Part shown: one piece after another, positions 1 through 8,739 of the stretch
How positions within the stretch are numbered: the stretch's first letter is position 1
How the letters are laid out: each line of letters starts with the position of its first letter
DNA from: Fibrobacter sp.
GTDB lineage: Bacteria; Fibrobacterota; Fibrobacteria; Fibrobacterales; Fibrobacteraceae
Length of the DNA stretch: 64,000 bases
NCBI GenBank assembly: GCA_024399015.1
Contig: JAKSIC010000004.1
Location: 92,041 to 156,040 of the forward strand
Direction of reading: 5' to 3'
Notes under the pieces: model-generated
The model's input: only the letters and a program-made list of their open reading frames with translations
What the model was told of the DNA's origin: nothing
The model's database searches: none
Program-made: the position numbers and the translations under genes

Positions 1-482
1 AAAAGCACCGCATCAATACCATAGTTGGGATCAATTCCTGCTCGCTGGAAAGCAATGCCGCTCAAGGTTGTTGCAGCAAACCACGGACGGAATCGTTTCA
101 ACAAAATAGGCGGATAATTCCATGCCAAGCATAAGCTATCGATGGTTTTCCACATGCCTTCAGGAAGCACCTGATCCAAGGTTGTTCCATTGGGAAGTAC
201 ACCCTGCTTCAGCATTTTCTTCGCCACATCCTGGCTGACGGAGTCATCATTGATATTGATTTCCGCAGCAAGTTCCTCTGCGTTTACGAAGGCGGTTTCT
301 ATGGCAGAATCCAAGGGATAGAATGTGGAATCCGCAAAATGGATACTGCCCAAAACCCAAACGCTGGAATTTTCATCGGAAACTTTCCAGAGGAAATGCT
401 TGTGTTCAGAGCTACCTTTCTTGAACACACCTGCGCAGCTCACCATGAGCAATGCGCAAACTACAAATAAAATCTTCTTCAT
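1..482 (-). CDS. TraB/GumN-like lipoprotein, C-terminus beyond the window
   Basis: About 160 N-terminal residues are visible; the gene runs off the left edge. The start MKKILFVVCALLMVSCAG is a lipoprotein signal peptide with a lipobox ending at Cys16. The following stretch, VWVLGSIHFADSTFYPL, matches the conserved first motif of the TraB/GumN family (glycine then GSIH), whose members are metal-dependent hydrolase-like proteins of mostly unproven function. The start codon overlaps the stop of the upstream ABC ATPase gene (ATGA), so the two are probably translationally coupled. A link with the importer is inferred from position only. It is not a substrate-binding protein of the usual FecB/BtuF type. 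Confidence 0.75.
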   Translation of the reverse strand, partial: MKKILFVVCALLMVSCAGVFKKGSSEHKHFLWKVSDENSSVWVLGSIHFADSTFYPLDSAIETAFVNAEELAAEININDDSVSQDVAKKMLKQGVLPNGTTLDQVLPEGMWKTIDSLCLAWNYPPILLKRFRPWFAATTLSGIAFQRAGIDPNYGIDAVL

Positions 483-1186
483 TTTGTCCATTCCAGCCAG
501 CCCTTTTCTTGGGCCTCAGCCAAGGTTCCTACATTCAAATTCTTGTTATCCACAATCATGAATCGGTCACAATATTGAGACGCATATTCCAAGGAATGTG
601 TAGAAACAATAATACCCATATTTCGTTCCGCTGACAACTGACGCAATGTTCTAAACAGCTGATGGCTCCAGGGAATATCCAGGAACGCATTGGGTTCATC
701 AAGCAACAAAACATTCACTTGCTGAGCTACGGCTTCAGCCAAGTACACACGGCTGCGTTCCCCATCGCTCAACGTGCTAACCATACGATCAGCATATTCT
801 GTCAATTGCAAAAGTTCAATGGACTCACCCACAATCTTGTTGTCTTCTGCGGAGCGGCCATCGAAAATTCCGCTGTAAGGCATGCGGCCAAGACTTACAA
901 ACTCGCGGACCGTCATACGTTCGGGAGCGGCCTTACTAATCGAGATGTAGGCTATCTTCTTAGCCAGTTCTACAGCGTTCCAATCCTTCAGATTTTTACC
1001 CGCGATTTCCACGGTGCCATTCATTGCAGAAACTTTTCCGCACAAGGTTTTCAGCAGGGTGCTTTTACCAGAACCATTGCGACCCATCAAGGCAACAACT
1101 TCACCAGCATTCAACTCAAAGCTTGCAGGCTGAGCGAAGTTCGCTCCGTAGCCAAAGCACAGATCTGTGAATTTCAACAAAGACAT
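479..1186 (-). CDS. ABC transporter ATPase, FecE/BtuD type
   Basis: 235-residue cytoplasmic ATPase that would power the FecCD-type permease encoded just upstream, in the iron-chelate/cobalamin uptake family. Visible motifs are Walker A GRNGSGKST near residue 36, signature LSDGERSRVYLAE, Walker B VLLLDEPNAFLD and the switch histidine in STHS. Two points are unusual: the signature reads LSDGE rather than LSGGQ, and the region where the Q-loop glutamine normally lies reads AYISIS. The start MSLLKF at 1186 was chosen because an AGGGGGA-like ribosome site precedes it and it overlaps the permease stop by one base; a longer upstream reading is less likely. Substrate cannot be read from the sequence. 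Confidence 0.9.
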   Translation of the reverse strand: MSLLKFTDLCFGYGANFAQPASFELNAGEVVALMGRNGSGKSTLLKTLCGKVSAMNGTVEIAGKNLKDWNAVELAKKIAYISISKAAPERMTVREFVSLGRMPYSGIFDGRSAEDNKIVGESIELLQLTEYADRMVSTLSDGERSRVYLAEAVAQQVNVLLLDEPNAFLDIPWSHQLFRTLRQLSAERNMGIIVSTHSLEYASQYCDRFMIVDNKNLNVGTLAEAQEKGWLEWTK

Positions 1187-2160
1187 TAATGTTCCCCCTT
1201 TCCGCGGATAATCACCCACAAAATAATCGGGACACCAACAATGCTAAGAATTGCATTCAAGGGAACGGTACTGAACAAGGATGCGGCAAGGCAAAGTACA
1301 ATGCCGCAAAGAGCAGAGCCCGGTAAAAGCACACGATGGTTGCTGGTTTTGAACAACATAAATGCCAAGTGAGGAACGGCAATGCCCACAAAGGCGACTG
1401 GTCCGCAGTAGGCAGTACTTGCCGCAGCAAGCAAAGAAGCGCCAAGCAAAACAAGCAATCGTCCACGGCGAACATTCACGCCAAGACCTCGGGCAAAATC
1501 ATCACCCAAGCGCACGGCATTCAAGTACTTCAAGGAAAGCACAATCATCACAAGGCCAAGCGCAATCGCTCCTGCAAAAATCAAGACGCCGTCAAACGTC
1601 AGACGGCCAAAGCTTCCCATCCCCCAGGACACGTATACGCGTAAAGCTTCAGCGTCGCTATTTGCAATAAGGATGCTGACCAAGGCATCAATGAAGTACC
1701 CCACCAGAAGGCCAACAATCAAAAGGATTGAGGATCGTTCAAATCGGGAGGAAACCCACATCACCAGGGCAGTCACCGCCAGCGCGCCAACCGCAGCAGA
1801 ACCCAGCACACCAAAGTGCCCGAAGCTCAGACCAGCAAGCAAGGACAAGGCAACGCCGAAGCTTGCGCCGCTGCTGATACCAAGCACAAAAGGCCCCGCC
1901 AGAGGGTTTCTGAACAAGGTCTGCAGAGAAAGGCCCGACACCGCCAGAGCGATGCCAGAAAGAATTGCAGCAACCATTCTGGGGAAACGAATCTCCCAGA
2001 AAATTTGCTGTTTCATATTGTCGTAGGGGACGTGCCTCCACCCCAAGTCCGCCCAGGAAATTTCAACGGAGCCAGAATTCAAGGTGAGGTATATAAACAA
2101 AAAGCCGAGCAAAGTCAGCGCTGTAAAGCAGACAATTGCTCGACGATTGGCAGAAGCCAT
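1186..2160 (-). CDS. FecCD-family ABC transporter permease
   Basis: 324-residue integral membrane protein of the BtuC/FecCD family, with about ten hydrophobic segments from residue 8 onward. Conserved features include the early RFPRMVAAILSGIALAVSG stretch and LQTLFRNPLAGPFVLGISSGA, both hallmark motifs of this family, and the later GPVAFVGIAVPHLA motif that contacts the ATPase. It would form the channel dimer for uptake of iron-siderophore, haem or cobalamin compounds. It lies between an exported hypothetical protein (12-bp gap) and the ATPase (one-base overlap). No periplasmic binding protein gene is next to it. Confidence 0.93.
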   Translation of the reverse strand: MASANRRAIVCFTALTLLGFLFIYLTLNSGSVEISWADLGWRHVPYDNMKQQIFWEIRFPRMVAAILSGIALAVSGLSLQTLFRNPLAGPFVLGISSGASFGVALSLLAGLSFGHFGVLGSAAVGALAVTALVMWVSSRFERSSILLIVGLLVGYFIDALVSILIANSDAEALRVYVSWGMGSFGRLTFDGVLIFAGAIALGLVMIVLSLKYLNAVRLGDDFARGLGVNVRRGRLLVLLGASLLAAASTAYCGPVAFVGIAVPHLAFMLFKTSNHRVLLPGSALCGIVLCLAASLFSTVPLNAILSIVGVPIILWVIIRGKGEH

Positions 2161-2172
2161 GACTAGTAAAGC

Positions 2173-2979
2173 CTATTTCTTCTTCTTGTTCTTTTCGTAT
2201 TCGCGCTTCATTTCAGCGGTACCCTTCTCATCGCGAAGATAGACTTCAGCAGGAACGTTGTCGAAGCCCTGCAGAGCGTTGAGCCAGTTATCGTTCAAAT
2301 CGCGGAATTCCAACTTGTTCAAGTTGTAGATCAAGGAATCCTTGACGATATCAAAAGTGATGAAGTCCCAACGAATCACCTTACGGTCTGCGAACACTTC
2401 GCGGCTGACCAAGGACTGTTCGTTATCAAAACGGTAGCGAGCCTTGAAGGTGTATTCACCAGTCATCTGATAGCGACCGGAGTCAGAATAAGTGCGGGTA
2501 ACACCGACCAAGGTATCGTTCATGCCGAAACGAAGTTCAGCATCGCGGAATGCATGACCATGGGCGATGATCGGAGTGCGCCAAGCACCCACCAGCTTTT
2601 CCTTCATGGACTTCTGCAAGGTGGTGTCGACGTTCCAGTGGTCGAAGTTCTTCTTGTCGTACTTGGCACGCTGGACGTACTTACCAGACTGGATGAGCTT
2701 GCGGACGCTGTCAGCCTGAGCCTTAGCCAAGCTATCAGAGTTACGCGGGCCGGCAGCCGGAACGACGCGGTTCATAGAATCCAACTTAGCCTGAATCATA
2801 TCTTCAAGGCTAGAGGCTCCTCGGGGAGCGGCTACCACATCAGCTTCTACTTGAGAAGGAGTGACGGCCTGTTCAGCAGGCTGAGCTTCTTGGACTGGGG
2901 TTGCAGGTTGAGCCAAAGGCATTCCTACGAATGTCAAAGCCAGAACAGAAAAAAGTATATGCTTACAAGAGAATCTCAT
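2173..2979 (-). CDS. exported hypothetical protein
   Basis: 268 residues with an N-terminal signal peptide (MRFSCKHILFSVLALTFVGMPLAQ), so probably periplasmic or outer-membrane associated. Residues about 25-110 are Ala/Gln/Ser-rich and probably disordered. Residues about 110-250 are rich in aromatic residues and look like a small beta-rich domain (for example KLVGAWRTPIIAHGHAF and YTFKARYRFDNEQSLVSREVF). The C-terminus is a lysine tail. It is first in the gene string with the ABC permease and ATPase, 12 bp away, so it may serve the importer, but no function is recognised. A GTG directly upstream of the ATG at 2979 is an alternative start. Confidence 0.7.
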   Translation of the reverse strand: MRFSCKHILFSVLALTFVGMPLAQPATPVQEAQPAEQAVTPSQVEADVVAAPRGASSLEDMIQAKLDSMNRVVPAAGPRNSDSLAKAQADSVRKLIQSGKYVQRAKYDKKNFDHWNVDTTLQKSMKEKLVGAWRTPIIAHGHAFRDAELRFGMNDTLVGVTRTYSDSGRYQMTGEYTFKARYRFDNEQSLVSREVFADRKVIRWDFITFDIVKDSLIYNLNKLEFRDLNDNWLNALQGFDNVPAEVYLRDEKGTAEMKREYEKNKKKK

Positions 2980-3050
2980 CACATCTTAAATGTAGTTAAA
3001 GGATTTCAAAAAAATTATAAGAAATTTGTAAAAAAGGCTATCTTTGTGCC

Positions 3051-4178
3051 ATGCTCGATTATTCTCAAGTCCCCTCCCCCTGTTTTGTGCTCGACGAAGC
3101 CCGTCTTCGCCGAAATATGGAAATTTTGGACGATATCCAGAAGCGCGGTAACGTAAAAATCATCTGCGCCCTCAAAGGATATAGTTTTTGGCGTTCTTTC
3201 CCCCTAATCGGGGAATATTTGGCAGGCGCCACCGCCAGTTCCCTGAACGAAGCCAAACTGGCCAAGGAGGAAATGGGCAAGGAAGTCCACGTTTTCGCCC
3301 CGGTCTATGACGATGACGAAATCGACGAAATTTTGAGCTGCGCAGGACATATCACCTTCAATAGCTTTGGCCAGTGGCAGCGCTTCAAGGACAAAACCTT
3401 GAAGGCAGGAGTCAGCGCCGGTATCCGCGTGAACCCCCAGTACTCCACCGTAGAAACTGACTTATATAATCCCTGCGGCAAGTTCAGCCGTCTCGGTGTT
3501 ACAGAAGCTGAGTTCAAGCCGGAGCTTCTGGATGGCATTGAGGGCCTCCACTTCCACGCCCTCTGCGAACAGGACGCCGACGCCCTGGAAGGCGTGCTGG
3601 CAGCATTCGAACAGCACTTCGGCAAGTACCTCCCCCAGATGAAGTGGGTGAACTTCGGTGGTGGTCACCACATTACCCGCAAGGACTACCACCGCGACGA
3701 ACTGGTCCGCATCCTCAATGGTTTCCATGAACGTTACCCCCACCTCCAGGTGATCATGGAACCGGGTGAAGCCGTCGGTTGGCAGACCGGTGAACTGGTT
3801 GCCTCCGTTGGTGACATCGTCCACAATGAAATGGACATTGCCGTTCTCAACGTTTCCATCAGCGCCCATATGCCGGACTGTTTGGAAATGCCTTACCGCC
3901 CCGCCGTTACTGGCGCAGGCTTCCCGGGCGACAAACCTTTTACATACAAGCTAACAGGAAATTCCTGTTTGGCTGGCGACCAGCTGGGCGACTTCTCCTT
4001 TGACAAGCCGCTCCAGGTTGGAGACAAGGTAATCTTTGAAGACATGATTCACTACACCATGGTGAAGACCACATTCTTCAACGGCGTACGTCACCCCAGT
4101 ATCGGCAAGTTCGATGAACAGGGAAAGTTCCATCTGCTGCACAAGTTTACTTATCAGCAGTTTAAGGATAAGCTGTAA
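3051..4178 (+). CDS. nspC: carboxynorspermidine/carboxyspermidine decarboxylase
   Basis: 375 residues, the usual length for NspC, a PLP-dependent fold-III decarboxylase that makes norspermidine or spermidine from the carboxylated precursor. The PLP lysine is expected in ICALKGYSFW near residue 43. The typical motifs LRRNMEILDDIQKR, FNSFGQWQRF, GIRVNPQYSTVETDLYNP, GLHFHALCEQ, WVNFGGGHHITRKDY and EPGEAVGW are all present, and the C-terminal catalytic region contains GDKVIFEDMIHYTMVKTTFFNG. No dehydrogenase partner gene is adjacent in this window. tsaE follows 4 bp downstream. Confidence 0.95.
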   Translation: MLDYSQVPSPCFVLDEARLRRNMEILDDIQKRGNVKIICALKGYSFWRSFPLIGEYLAGATASSLNEAKLAKEEMGKEVHVFAPVYDDDEIDEILSCAGHITFNSFGQWQRFKDKTLKAGVSAGIRVNPQYSTVETDLYNPCGKFSRLGVTEAEFKPELLDGIEGLHFHALCEQDADALEGVLAAFEQHFGKYLPQMKWVNFGGGHHITRKDYHRDELVRILNGFHERYPHLQVIMEPGEAVGWQTGELVASVGDIVHNEMDIAVLNVSISAHMPDCLEMPYRPAVTGAGFPGDKPFTYKLTGNSCLAGDQLGDFSFDKPLQVGDKVIFEDMIHYTMVKTTFFNGVRHPSIGKFDEQGKFHLLHKFTYQQFKDKL

Positions 4179-4182
4179 TCTT

Positions 4183-4590
4183 ATGCGATTCACATCAGAA
4201 GAAGATACGTACAATTGGGCGGTGGAATTCGGCAAGACGTTGAAGCCCGGCGACAAGGTTGCTCTTTACGGCAATCTGGGCGCAGGCAAGACCGTGATTA
4301 GCCGCGGAGTCTGCAAGGGTCTCGGTTTTGAAGGATCCGTATGCTCCCCCACCTACACCATTCTTCATGAATATCCCAACAATCCGCCCATCTTCCATTT
4401 CGACTTGTATCGTTTGGAAGGCGGTGCCGACCTCTACGAAGTTGGTCTGGATCCGGATTACCTCGAACAGGGAATCAGCCTGTTGGAATGGCCCGAACGT
4501 TTGGAAGACAACGACCCGGGCATCACCCACGAAATTCGCATCGAGATTCTTAACGAAACCGAACGCGAAATCACCCTTATAAAGAAATAA
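4183..4590 (+). CDS. tsaE: tRNA N6-threonylcarbamoyladenosine biosynthesis ATPase TsaE
   Basis: 135-residue cytoplasmic P-loop ATPase that works with TsaB and TsaD to make t6A37 on tRNAs reading ANN codons. It shows Walker A LGAGKTVISRGVCKGLG, the family motif SPTYTILHEY, Walker B-like HFDLYRLEG, and the C-terminal LEWPERLED. Length is typical. The start at 4183 is 4 bp after the nspC stop; longer readings would overlap nspC without homology. Co-transcription with nspC is likely, ending at the strong hairpin at 4632-4656. Confidence 0.95.
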   Translation: MRFTSEEDTYNWAVEFGKTLKPGDKVALYGNLGAGKTVISRGVCKGLGFEGSVCSPTYTILHEYPNNPPIFHFDLYRLEGGADLYEVGLDPDYLEQGISLLEWPERLEDNDPGITHEIRIEILNETEREITLIKK

Positions 4591-4631
4591 GATTCTATCG
4601 GGCCGAAGGCCCCCTCCGAAATTACAAAAAA

Positions 4632-4656
4632 AAAGCTAGGTCCTAGACCTAGCTTT
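4632..4656. terminator. bidirectional Rho-independent terminator
   Basis: An 11-bp perfect stem AAAGCTAGGTC/GACCTAGCTTT with a 3-nt loop. It has an A-run on the left and T-run on the right, so it can stop tsaE on the plus strand and the minus-strand gene that ends at 4715. Confidence 0.9.
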
Positions 4657-4714
4657 CATTTTTTCAGACGAGACTATCGCGCCACGCCAGAGTCGAGTCA
4701 ACACAGAAGCAAAA

Positions 4715-5380
4715 TTACTTCTTAGCCTTGCGACCCTTCTTCTTGCTCTTGGCAGCCTTTTCTGCTTCAGCCTTGGCAGCTTCTTCGGCTGCGAGACGTT
4801 CAGCTTCTTCCTTGGCAGCCTTTTCTGCAGCAATACGAGCAGCTTCTGCAACTTCGAATTCTGCGGCAGCCTTCACCAGGCTTTCCCAGTCTTCCTTAGC
4901 GCCACCGTAAAGCAGCACCGGGCCAGTATAAGCAGAAACCTTCTTCAAAGCGGTTGCGGAATCGCCCTTGGTCAGGTCTGCATTCACTGCATCGTACAAA
5001 TCCTTCTGGGCATTACGCAGGTCTTCCACTTCGCCAATACGGTTCTGACGGACAACTTCCAGAGAATCACTAACAAAGCCAAGGTCCCAAGTTGCTTCGT
5101 AGCAGACTTCAACTTCTGCAAACTTGGCTACATCAGATTCGGTAGCAACATACAAAGCGTCGCAAGCAGCGAACGCATCAGCAGACTTCTTCTTGGCGTA
5201 CTGATAATACTGATAGCCACCGATAACCAGGCCAATGATAACCAGGAGGAAAACGCCATCCTGCCAGCCCATCACCGGAGCCTTCGGCATTTTCGGCTTA
5301 CCATTAACGGTTTCACCTGCTTCCAGGCGTTCTTCAGCCTCATCAAAGGGGCTCTTTCCATTCAAAAAACTGAAACCCAT
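4715..5380 (-). CDS. single-span membrane protein with Ala/Glu/Lys coiled coil
   Basis: 221 residues. Residues 1-40 are a cytoplasm-like charged segment, residues about 43-62 (GVFLLVIIGLVIGGYQYYQY) form one transmembrane helix, a helical region follows, and residues about 165-210 are an Ala/Glu/Lys-rich coiled coil (repeated EAAR, EKAAKEEAERLAAEEAAKAEAE) ending in a lysine-rich tail. The layout resembles TolA-like or other envelope linker proteins, but no family is recognised. It is 25 bp downstream of sufE on the same strand. Confidence 0.7.
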   Translation of the reverse strand: MGFSFLNGKSPFDEAEERLEAGETVNGKPKMPKAPVMGWQDGVFLLVIIGLVIGGYQYYQYAKKKSADAFAACDALYVATESDVAKFAEVEVCYEATWDLGFVSDSLEVVRQNRIGEVEDLRNAQKDLYDAVNADLTKGDSATALKKVSAYTGPVLLYGGAKEDWESLVKAAAEFEVAEAARIAAEKAAKEEAERLAAEEAAKAEAEKAAKSKKKGRKAKK

Positions 5381-5405
5381 TTTTCTTTGTCCTATTCTTT
5401 TTCAG

Positions 5406-5852
5406 TTACTTTTTTGCGAGTGCGGCAAACACTCTTGCGTATAAATAAATCTGCTTAACCAAGCTTGCAAAGCCATTGGAACGAGTGGGAGAAAGACCAA
5501 CGTTCAAGCCAATCTGCTGGAAAAAGGCCGGATCCACAGACAAGATATCTGCAGGAGTCATGTCATTGTATACCTGGAGAGCGAGGCAGCCCAGGCCACG
5601 GCTAATCAGCGGATTGGTGGTACCACCTTCCACGTCCATTTCAAAGTGAATCTTTTCGCCGTCAAAACTGGGAACAAGGTACATAGTAGAGGCGCAGCCC
5701 ACAATGATGAACTTTTCAGCCTTGAGACTCGCATCCATACCCTTATGAGCCTTAGCAAGATCCAGAAGGAACTTCCACTTGTCATCGGGATCTGTGAAGG
5801 AAGCGAACTTGTCGCGAATTTCCTCAAGACGTTTTTCAATGGCGTTAGACAT
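5406..5852 (-). CDS. sufE: SufE-like cysteine desulfuration protein
   Basis: 148 residues, typical for SufE, which accepts persulfide sulfur from the cysteine desulfurase SufS and passes it to Fe-S cluster assembly. The catalytic cysteine lies in IIVGCASTMYLVP (family form VxGCxS), and GLGCLALQVYNDMTPADIL and the C-terminal SPTRSNGFASLVKQIYLYA match the family. No sufS or sufBCD is nearby. The ATG at 5852 is preferred over a TTG two codons upstream. Confidence 0.9.
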   Translation of the reverse strand: MSNAIEKRLEEIRDKFASFTDPDDKWKFLLDLAKAHKGMDASLKAEKFIIVGCASTMYLVPSFDGEKIHFEMDVEGGTTNPLISRGLGCLALQVYNDMTPADILSVDPAFFQQIGLNVGLSPTRSNGFASLVKQIYLYARVFAALAKK

Positions 5853-5870
5853 AATCAATAAACCTTAATA

Positions 5871-7076
5871 CTACCAATGCAAGAAAGAGCGCAATTTCCA
5901 GACCAGGGAGGGGCTAGCCCACAGTACGTTCAGGAAAATGCGGAAAATAGTCTGTTTTTCACGAGGAAGCTTGGACAGGCGTGCGGCAGCCTTGTTCAAC
6001 TGCTCATCGGTAATCTGGTTAAAGGCGACCTTACCGCGGGCAATCTGCATATGGGAGTCACCCATTTCCTTCATCCAGCGGGTATGAGCCTTTGCTTCAA
6101 TTGCAGAGCGGTTTGCGCCGGAGTCGTCCAGCCATTCCACAACAGTTTCTGCAACAATCTTGCCGCAAAGCAAGGATTCTGTAATGCCGGAACGGCTAAT
6201 GGGGTTCACGCAACTAGCGGCATCGCCAGCCTTGAACAGGCCGTGCATTGCCATAGGCTTGTCGGACTGACCACAAGCGATCATACCGCCGTAAATAGCC
6301 TTGACCTTGGCCTGAGGATATTCTTCAGCCAAGAAATTCAGCAGCTTCTGACGGTTGGAAATATCCTGTTTTACATCCTTGCCCAGAACAAAACCAATAT
6401 TCACTTCCTTACCGTCGCGGGGGAAAATCCAGCCATAGCCAGACGGGAAGTCACTACCAAAGAACAGTTCAATATGTTCCGGGCTGTGTTCAATACCTTC
6501 GGCAACCGCAAAAATAGCGGGTTCCAAGTCCGTATCGCCAGATTCGATACCTTCCAGGCAAGCAATATTCTTAGTAAGGCGGGCTCCCGGGCCAGTGGCG
6601 TCCACCACCACCGGTGTGCGCAGGGTTTCTTCAGTTCCATTTACAGAAACCGTAATAATCCAGCCATCGTTTTCACGTTCAAGTTTCTTGACAACGGTAT
6701 CAAAATGGCATTCTACGCCGGCAGTGCAGCAACCATCCGCAATAGCCTTATGGAACTTGGCGCGGTCCAACAAGAGGCCGCAGTTCTTGCTGTAAAATTC
6801 AGCACGGCTACGATTACGGGAAGTAAAATAGATGCCGGAAAGATCCTGGCGGACCCAGGAACGATCGATGGGCCACAAAGTGCTCAGCCTACCAGTAGAC
6901 ACCGCTTCGGCGCAGAAAATAGGTTCCTTCCAGGGTTCCTTCTTATCCAGAAGCAAAATCCGTCTAGCACCGGAAGTCTTTCTCCCGAGGGTATAAGCGG
7001 CCATGAGACCGGCAGGACCAGCCCCACAAACCACTACATCATACTGGTTTGATGCAAAAAAAATCATTTCGGGCAT
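5871..7076 (-). CDS. FAD-dependent oxidoreductase, geranylgeranyl reductase family
   Basis: 401 residues. An N-terminal FAD-binding Rossmann motif (YDVVVCGAGPAGLMAAYTLG) and the second FAD motif GDAASCVNPISRSGI near residue 290 place it in the GGR/FixC-like flavoprotein group, which reduces isoprenoid double bonds or other hydrophobic substrates. The central part contains GFVLGKDV and WIFPRDGKEVNIGF, as expected for the group. Its C-terminal about 90 residues are helical and end in a hydrophobic, aromatic stretch that may touch the membrane. The substrate is unknown. Two start codons (7076, 7067) are possible; neither has a clear ribosome site. Confidence 0.82.
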   Translation of the reverse strand: MPEMIFFASNQYDVVVCGAGPAGLMAAYTLGRKTSGARRILLLDKKEPWKEPIFCAEAVSTGRLSTLWPIDRSWVRQDLSGIYFTSRNRSRAEFYSKNCGLLLDRAKFHKAIADGCCTAGVECHFDTVVKKLERENDGWIITVSVNGTEETLRTPVVVDATGPGARLTKNIACLEGIESGDTDLEPAIFAVAEGIEHSPEHIELFFGSDFPSGYGWIFPRDGKEVNIGFVLGKDVKQDISNRQKLLNFLAEEYPQAKVKAIYGGMIACGQSDKPMAMHGLFKAGDAASCVNPISRSGITESLLCGKIVAETVVEWLDDSGANRSAIEAKAHTRWMKEMGDSHMQIARGKVAFNQITDEQLNKAAARLSKLPREKQTIFRIFLNVLWASPSLVWKLRSFLHW

Positions 7077-7187
7077 AAAATTAGCTTTTATTTATTGAGT
7101 TTTTTTTATTTGATGTGTAGTTTTTCACATTTTTTTAGTTATTTTAGGGCTATACGATTTATCATCCTTAAAAGGGAATGTGTTAAT

Positions 7188-8627
7188 ATGAATATGACGA
7201 GAGTATCCAAGTTCGGTCTCTGCCTCATCAGTGCCTTGGCAATGAACGTCTTTGCACAGGATAACTGGCAGGGTAAGGACCTGAACGTTTCTTTTAGTAA
7301 TAAGAAGATCGACGGCTATAACTTTACCAAGGCTAAGGCTGTCAAGAACACCACCGACTTCCGTCGTGCAACTGGTGAAAAGCCGAATTTCAATAAGGCT
7401 ACCCTTGACGAAGTTTCCTTCCAGAACGCTGTGATTAGCGACGCAAACTTCGAAGGTGCCTCTCTTAAGAAAGTTACCATTAGCGGTGCAGACATCCGTA
7501 ACTCCAGCTTCGAAGGCGCAGACATGGAAGGTGCAAACCTCTACCGTGCAACTCTCCTTGGCTCTCAGTTCCCGCAGACCAACCTCATGAACGCCCGTCT
7601 GGACGCAATGAAGGTTGATGAAAACACAAGCTTCGAAAAGTCTGACCTCACTCAGGCTTCCGTCATGGACGTTGACCTTACCGGTGCAAACTTCTACAAG
7701 GCCAACCTCACCAACGCAAACTTCTCTCGTTCCTTGATGGCAAACTCCGACCTTCGCAAGGCAAAGATTGTGAAGACCGACTTTACCGCATGTAACTTGA
7801 TTGCTGCAAACTTCAAGGGTGTTGACCTCGTTGACGTCAACTTCTCCAAGGCAGGTCTTTCTCAGGTTAACATGAAGGGCGCAGACTTCAAGAACGTCAA
7901 CTTCCAGGATGCTGACCTTTCCTTGACCGAATTCGACGACGTCGACCTTTCCAAGACTCAGCTCCAGAAGGCAAAGTTTGCTCAGGCAACCGTCAAGAAC
8001 ATGAACTTCAATGGCCAGGATTTGACCGGCGTTGTATTCGATAAGGGTACCGTCGCTAAGGGCAAGTTCGAAAAGGCCAAGATGAACAAGACTTCCTTCT
8101 TCGATGCAACTGTTGAAAAGAACAACTTCGTCGGTGCAGAACTCTTGAAGTCCGTCTTTGATGGCGCATACATCTTTAAGAACATCTTCGATAAGGCAGA
8201 CTTGACCAAGGCTAACTTCGCCAACTCCACCATCGAACGTTCTGACTTCATTCTTGCTCAGCTCGGCGGTGTAAGCTTCGCCGGTGCAAAGCTCGTTCTC
8301 GTCAACTTCACCAACGCCAACATGCAGGGCATCAAGATCGACGCTGACACTAAGATGGAAGACGTTGACTTCTCTGGTGCAAACCTCGAAGGCGCTAAGA
8401 TCGAAAAGTTCACCGCTAAGAAGGTGATCTACGATAACAAGACTCGCTTCCCGTCCGGTTTCGATCCTCGTCAGTACGGCTTCACCAAGCGCGGTGAAAA
8501 GGCTGCCGACATCAAGGTCGAAGGCAAGAAGAAGAAGCGTTCTGACGACGGCGACGAAGATCAGCCGAAGAAGAAGAAGAAGAAAAAGAAGAAGAAGCAC
8601 GTCGAAGAAGATGACGACGAAGAATAA
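7188..8627 (+). CDS. exported pentapeptide-repeat protein with Lys/Asp-rich tail
   Basis: 479 residues. The start at 7188 is supported by AAAGGGA about 10 nt upstream. Residues 1-24 are a Sec signal peptide ending FAQ. From about residue 30 to 415 the chain is built of A(D/N)(L/F)XX-type pentapeptides (for example SDANFEGASLKKVTISGADI), predicted to form a right-handed quadrilateral beta-helix. The C-terminal 40 residues switch to a lysine-rich then acidic tail (runs of K, then EEDDDEE). Function of exported pentapeptide proteins is mostly unknown; a structural or adhesive role at the surface is inference. It is followed by a strong terminator. Confidence 0.9.
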   Translation: MNMTRVSKFGLCLISALAMNVFAQDNWQGKDLNVSFSNKKIDGYNFTKAKAVKNTTDFRRATGEKPNFNKATLDEVSFQNAVISDANFEGASLKKVTISGADIRNSSFEGADMEGANLYRATLLGSQFPQTNLMNARLDAMKVDENTSFEKSDLTQASVMDVDLTGANFYKANLTNANFSRSLMANSDLRKAKIVKTDFTACNLIAANFKGVDLVDVNFSKAGLSQVNMKGADFKNVNFQDADLSLTEFDDVDLSKTQLQKAKFAQATVKNMNFNGQDLTGVVFDKGTVAKGKFEKAKMNKTSFFDATVEKNNFVGAELLKSVFDGAYIFKNIFDKADLTKANFANSTIERSDFILAQLGGVSFAGAKLVLVNFTNANMQGIKIDADTKMEDVDFSGANLEGAKIEKFTAKKVIYDNKTRFPSGFDPRQYGFTKRGEKAADIKVEGKKKKRSDDGDEDQPKKKKKKKKKKHVEEDDDEE

Positions 8628-8654
8628 TCTTCACGCGACTTCAATAAGTTTCAA

Positions 8655-8680
8655 AAAAGACGTTCGAAAGAACGTCTTTT
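8655..8680 (+). terminator. Rho-independent terminator
   Basis: 11-bp stem AAAAGACGTTC/GAACGTCTTTT with GAAA loop, followed by further T residues, 28 bp after the pentapeptide-repeat gene. Confidence 0.92.
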
Positions 8681-8739
8681 TTTGTGTCTTGAAAATCATT
8701 GACAATTGGAGCCGCGGGGGCCCATAGCCGCACCGAAGA

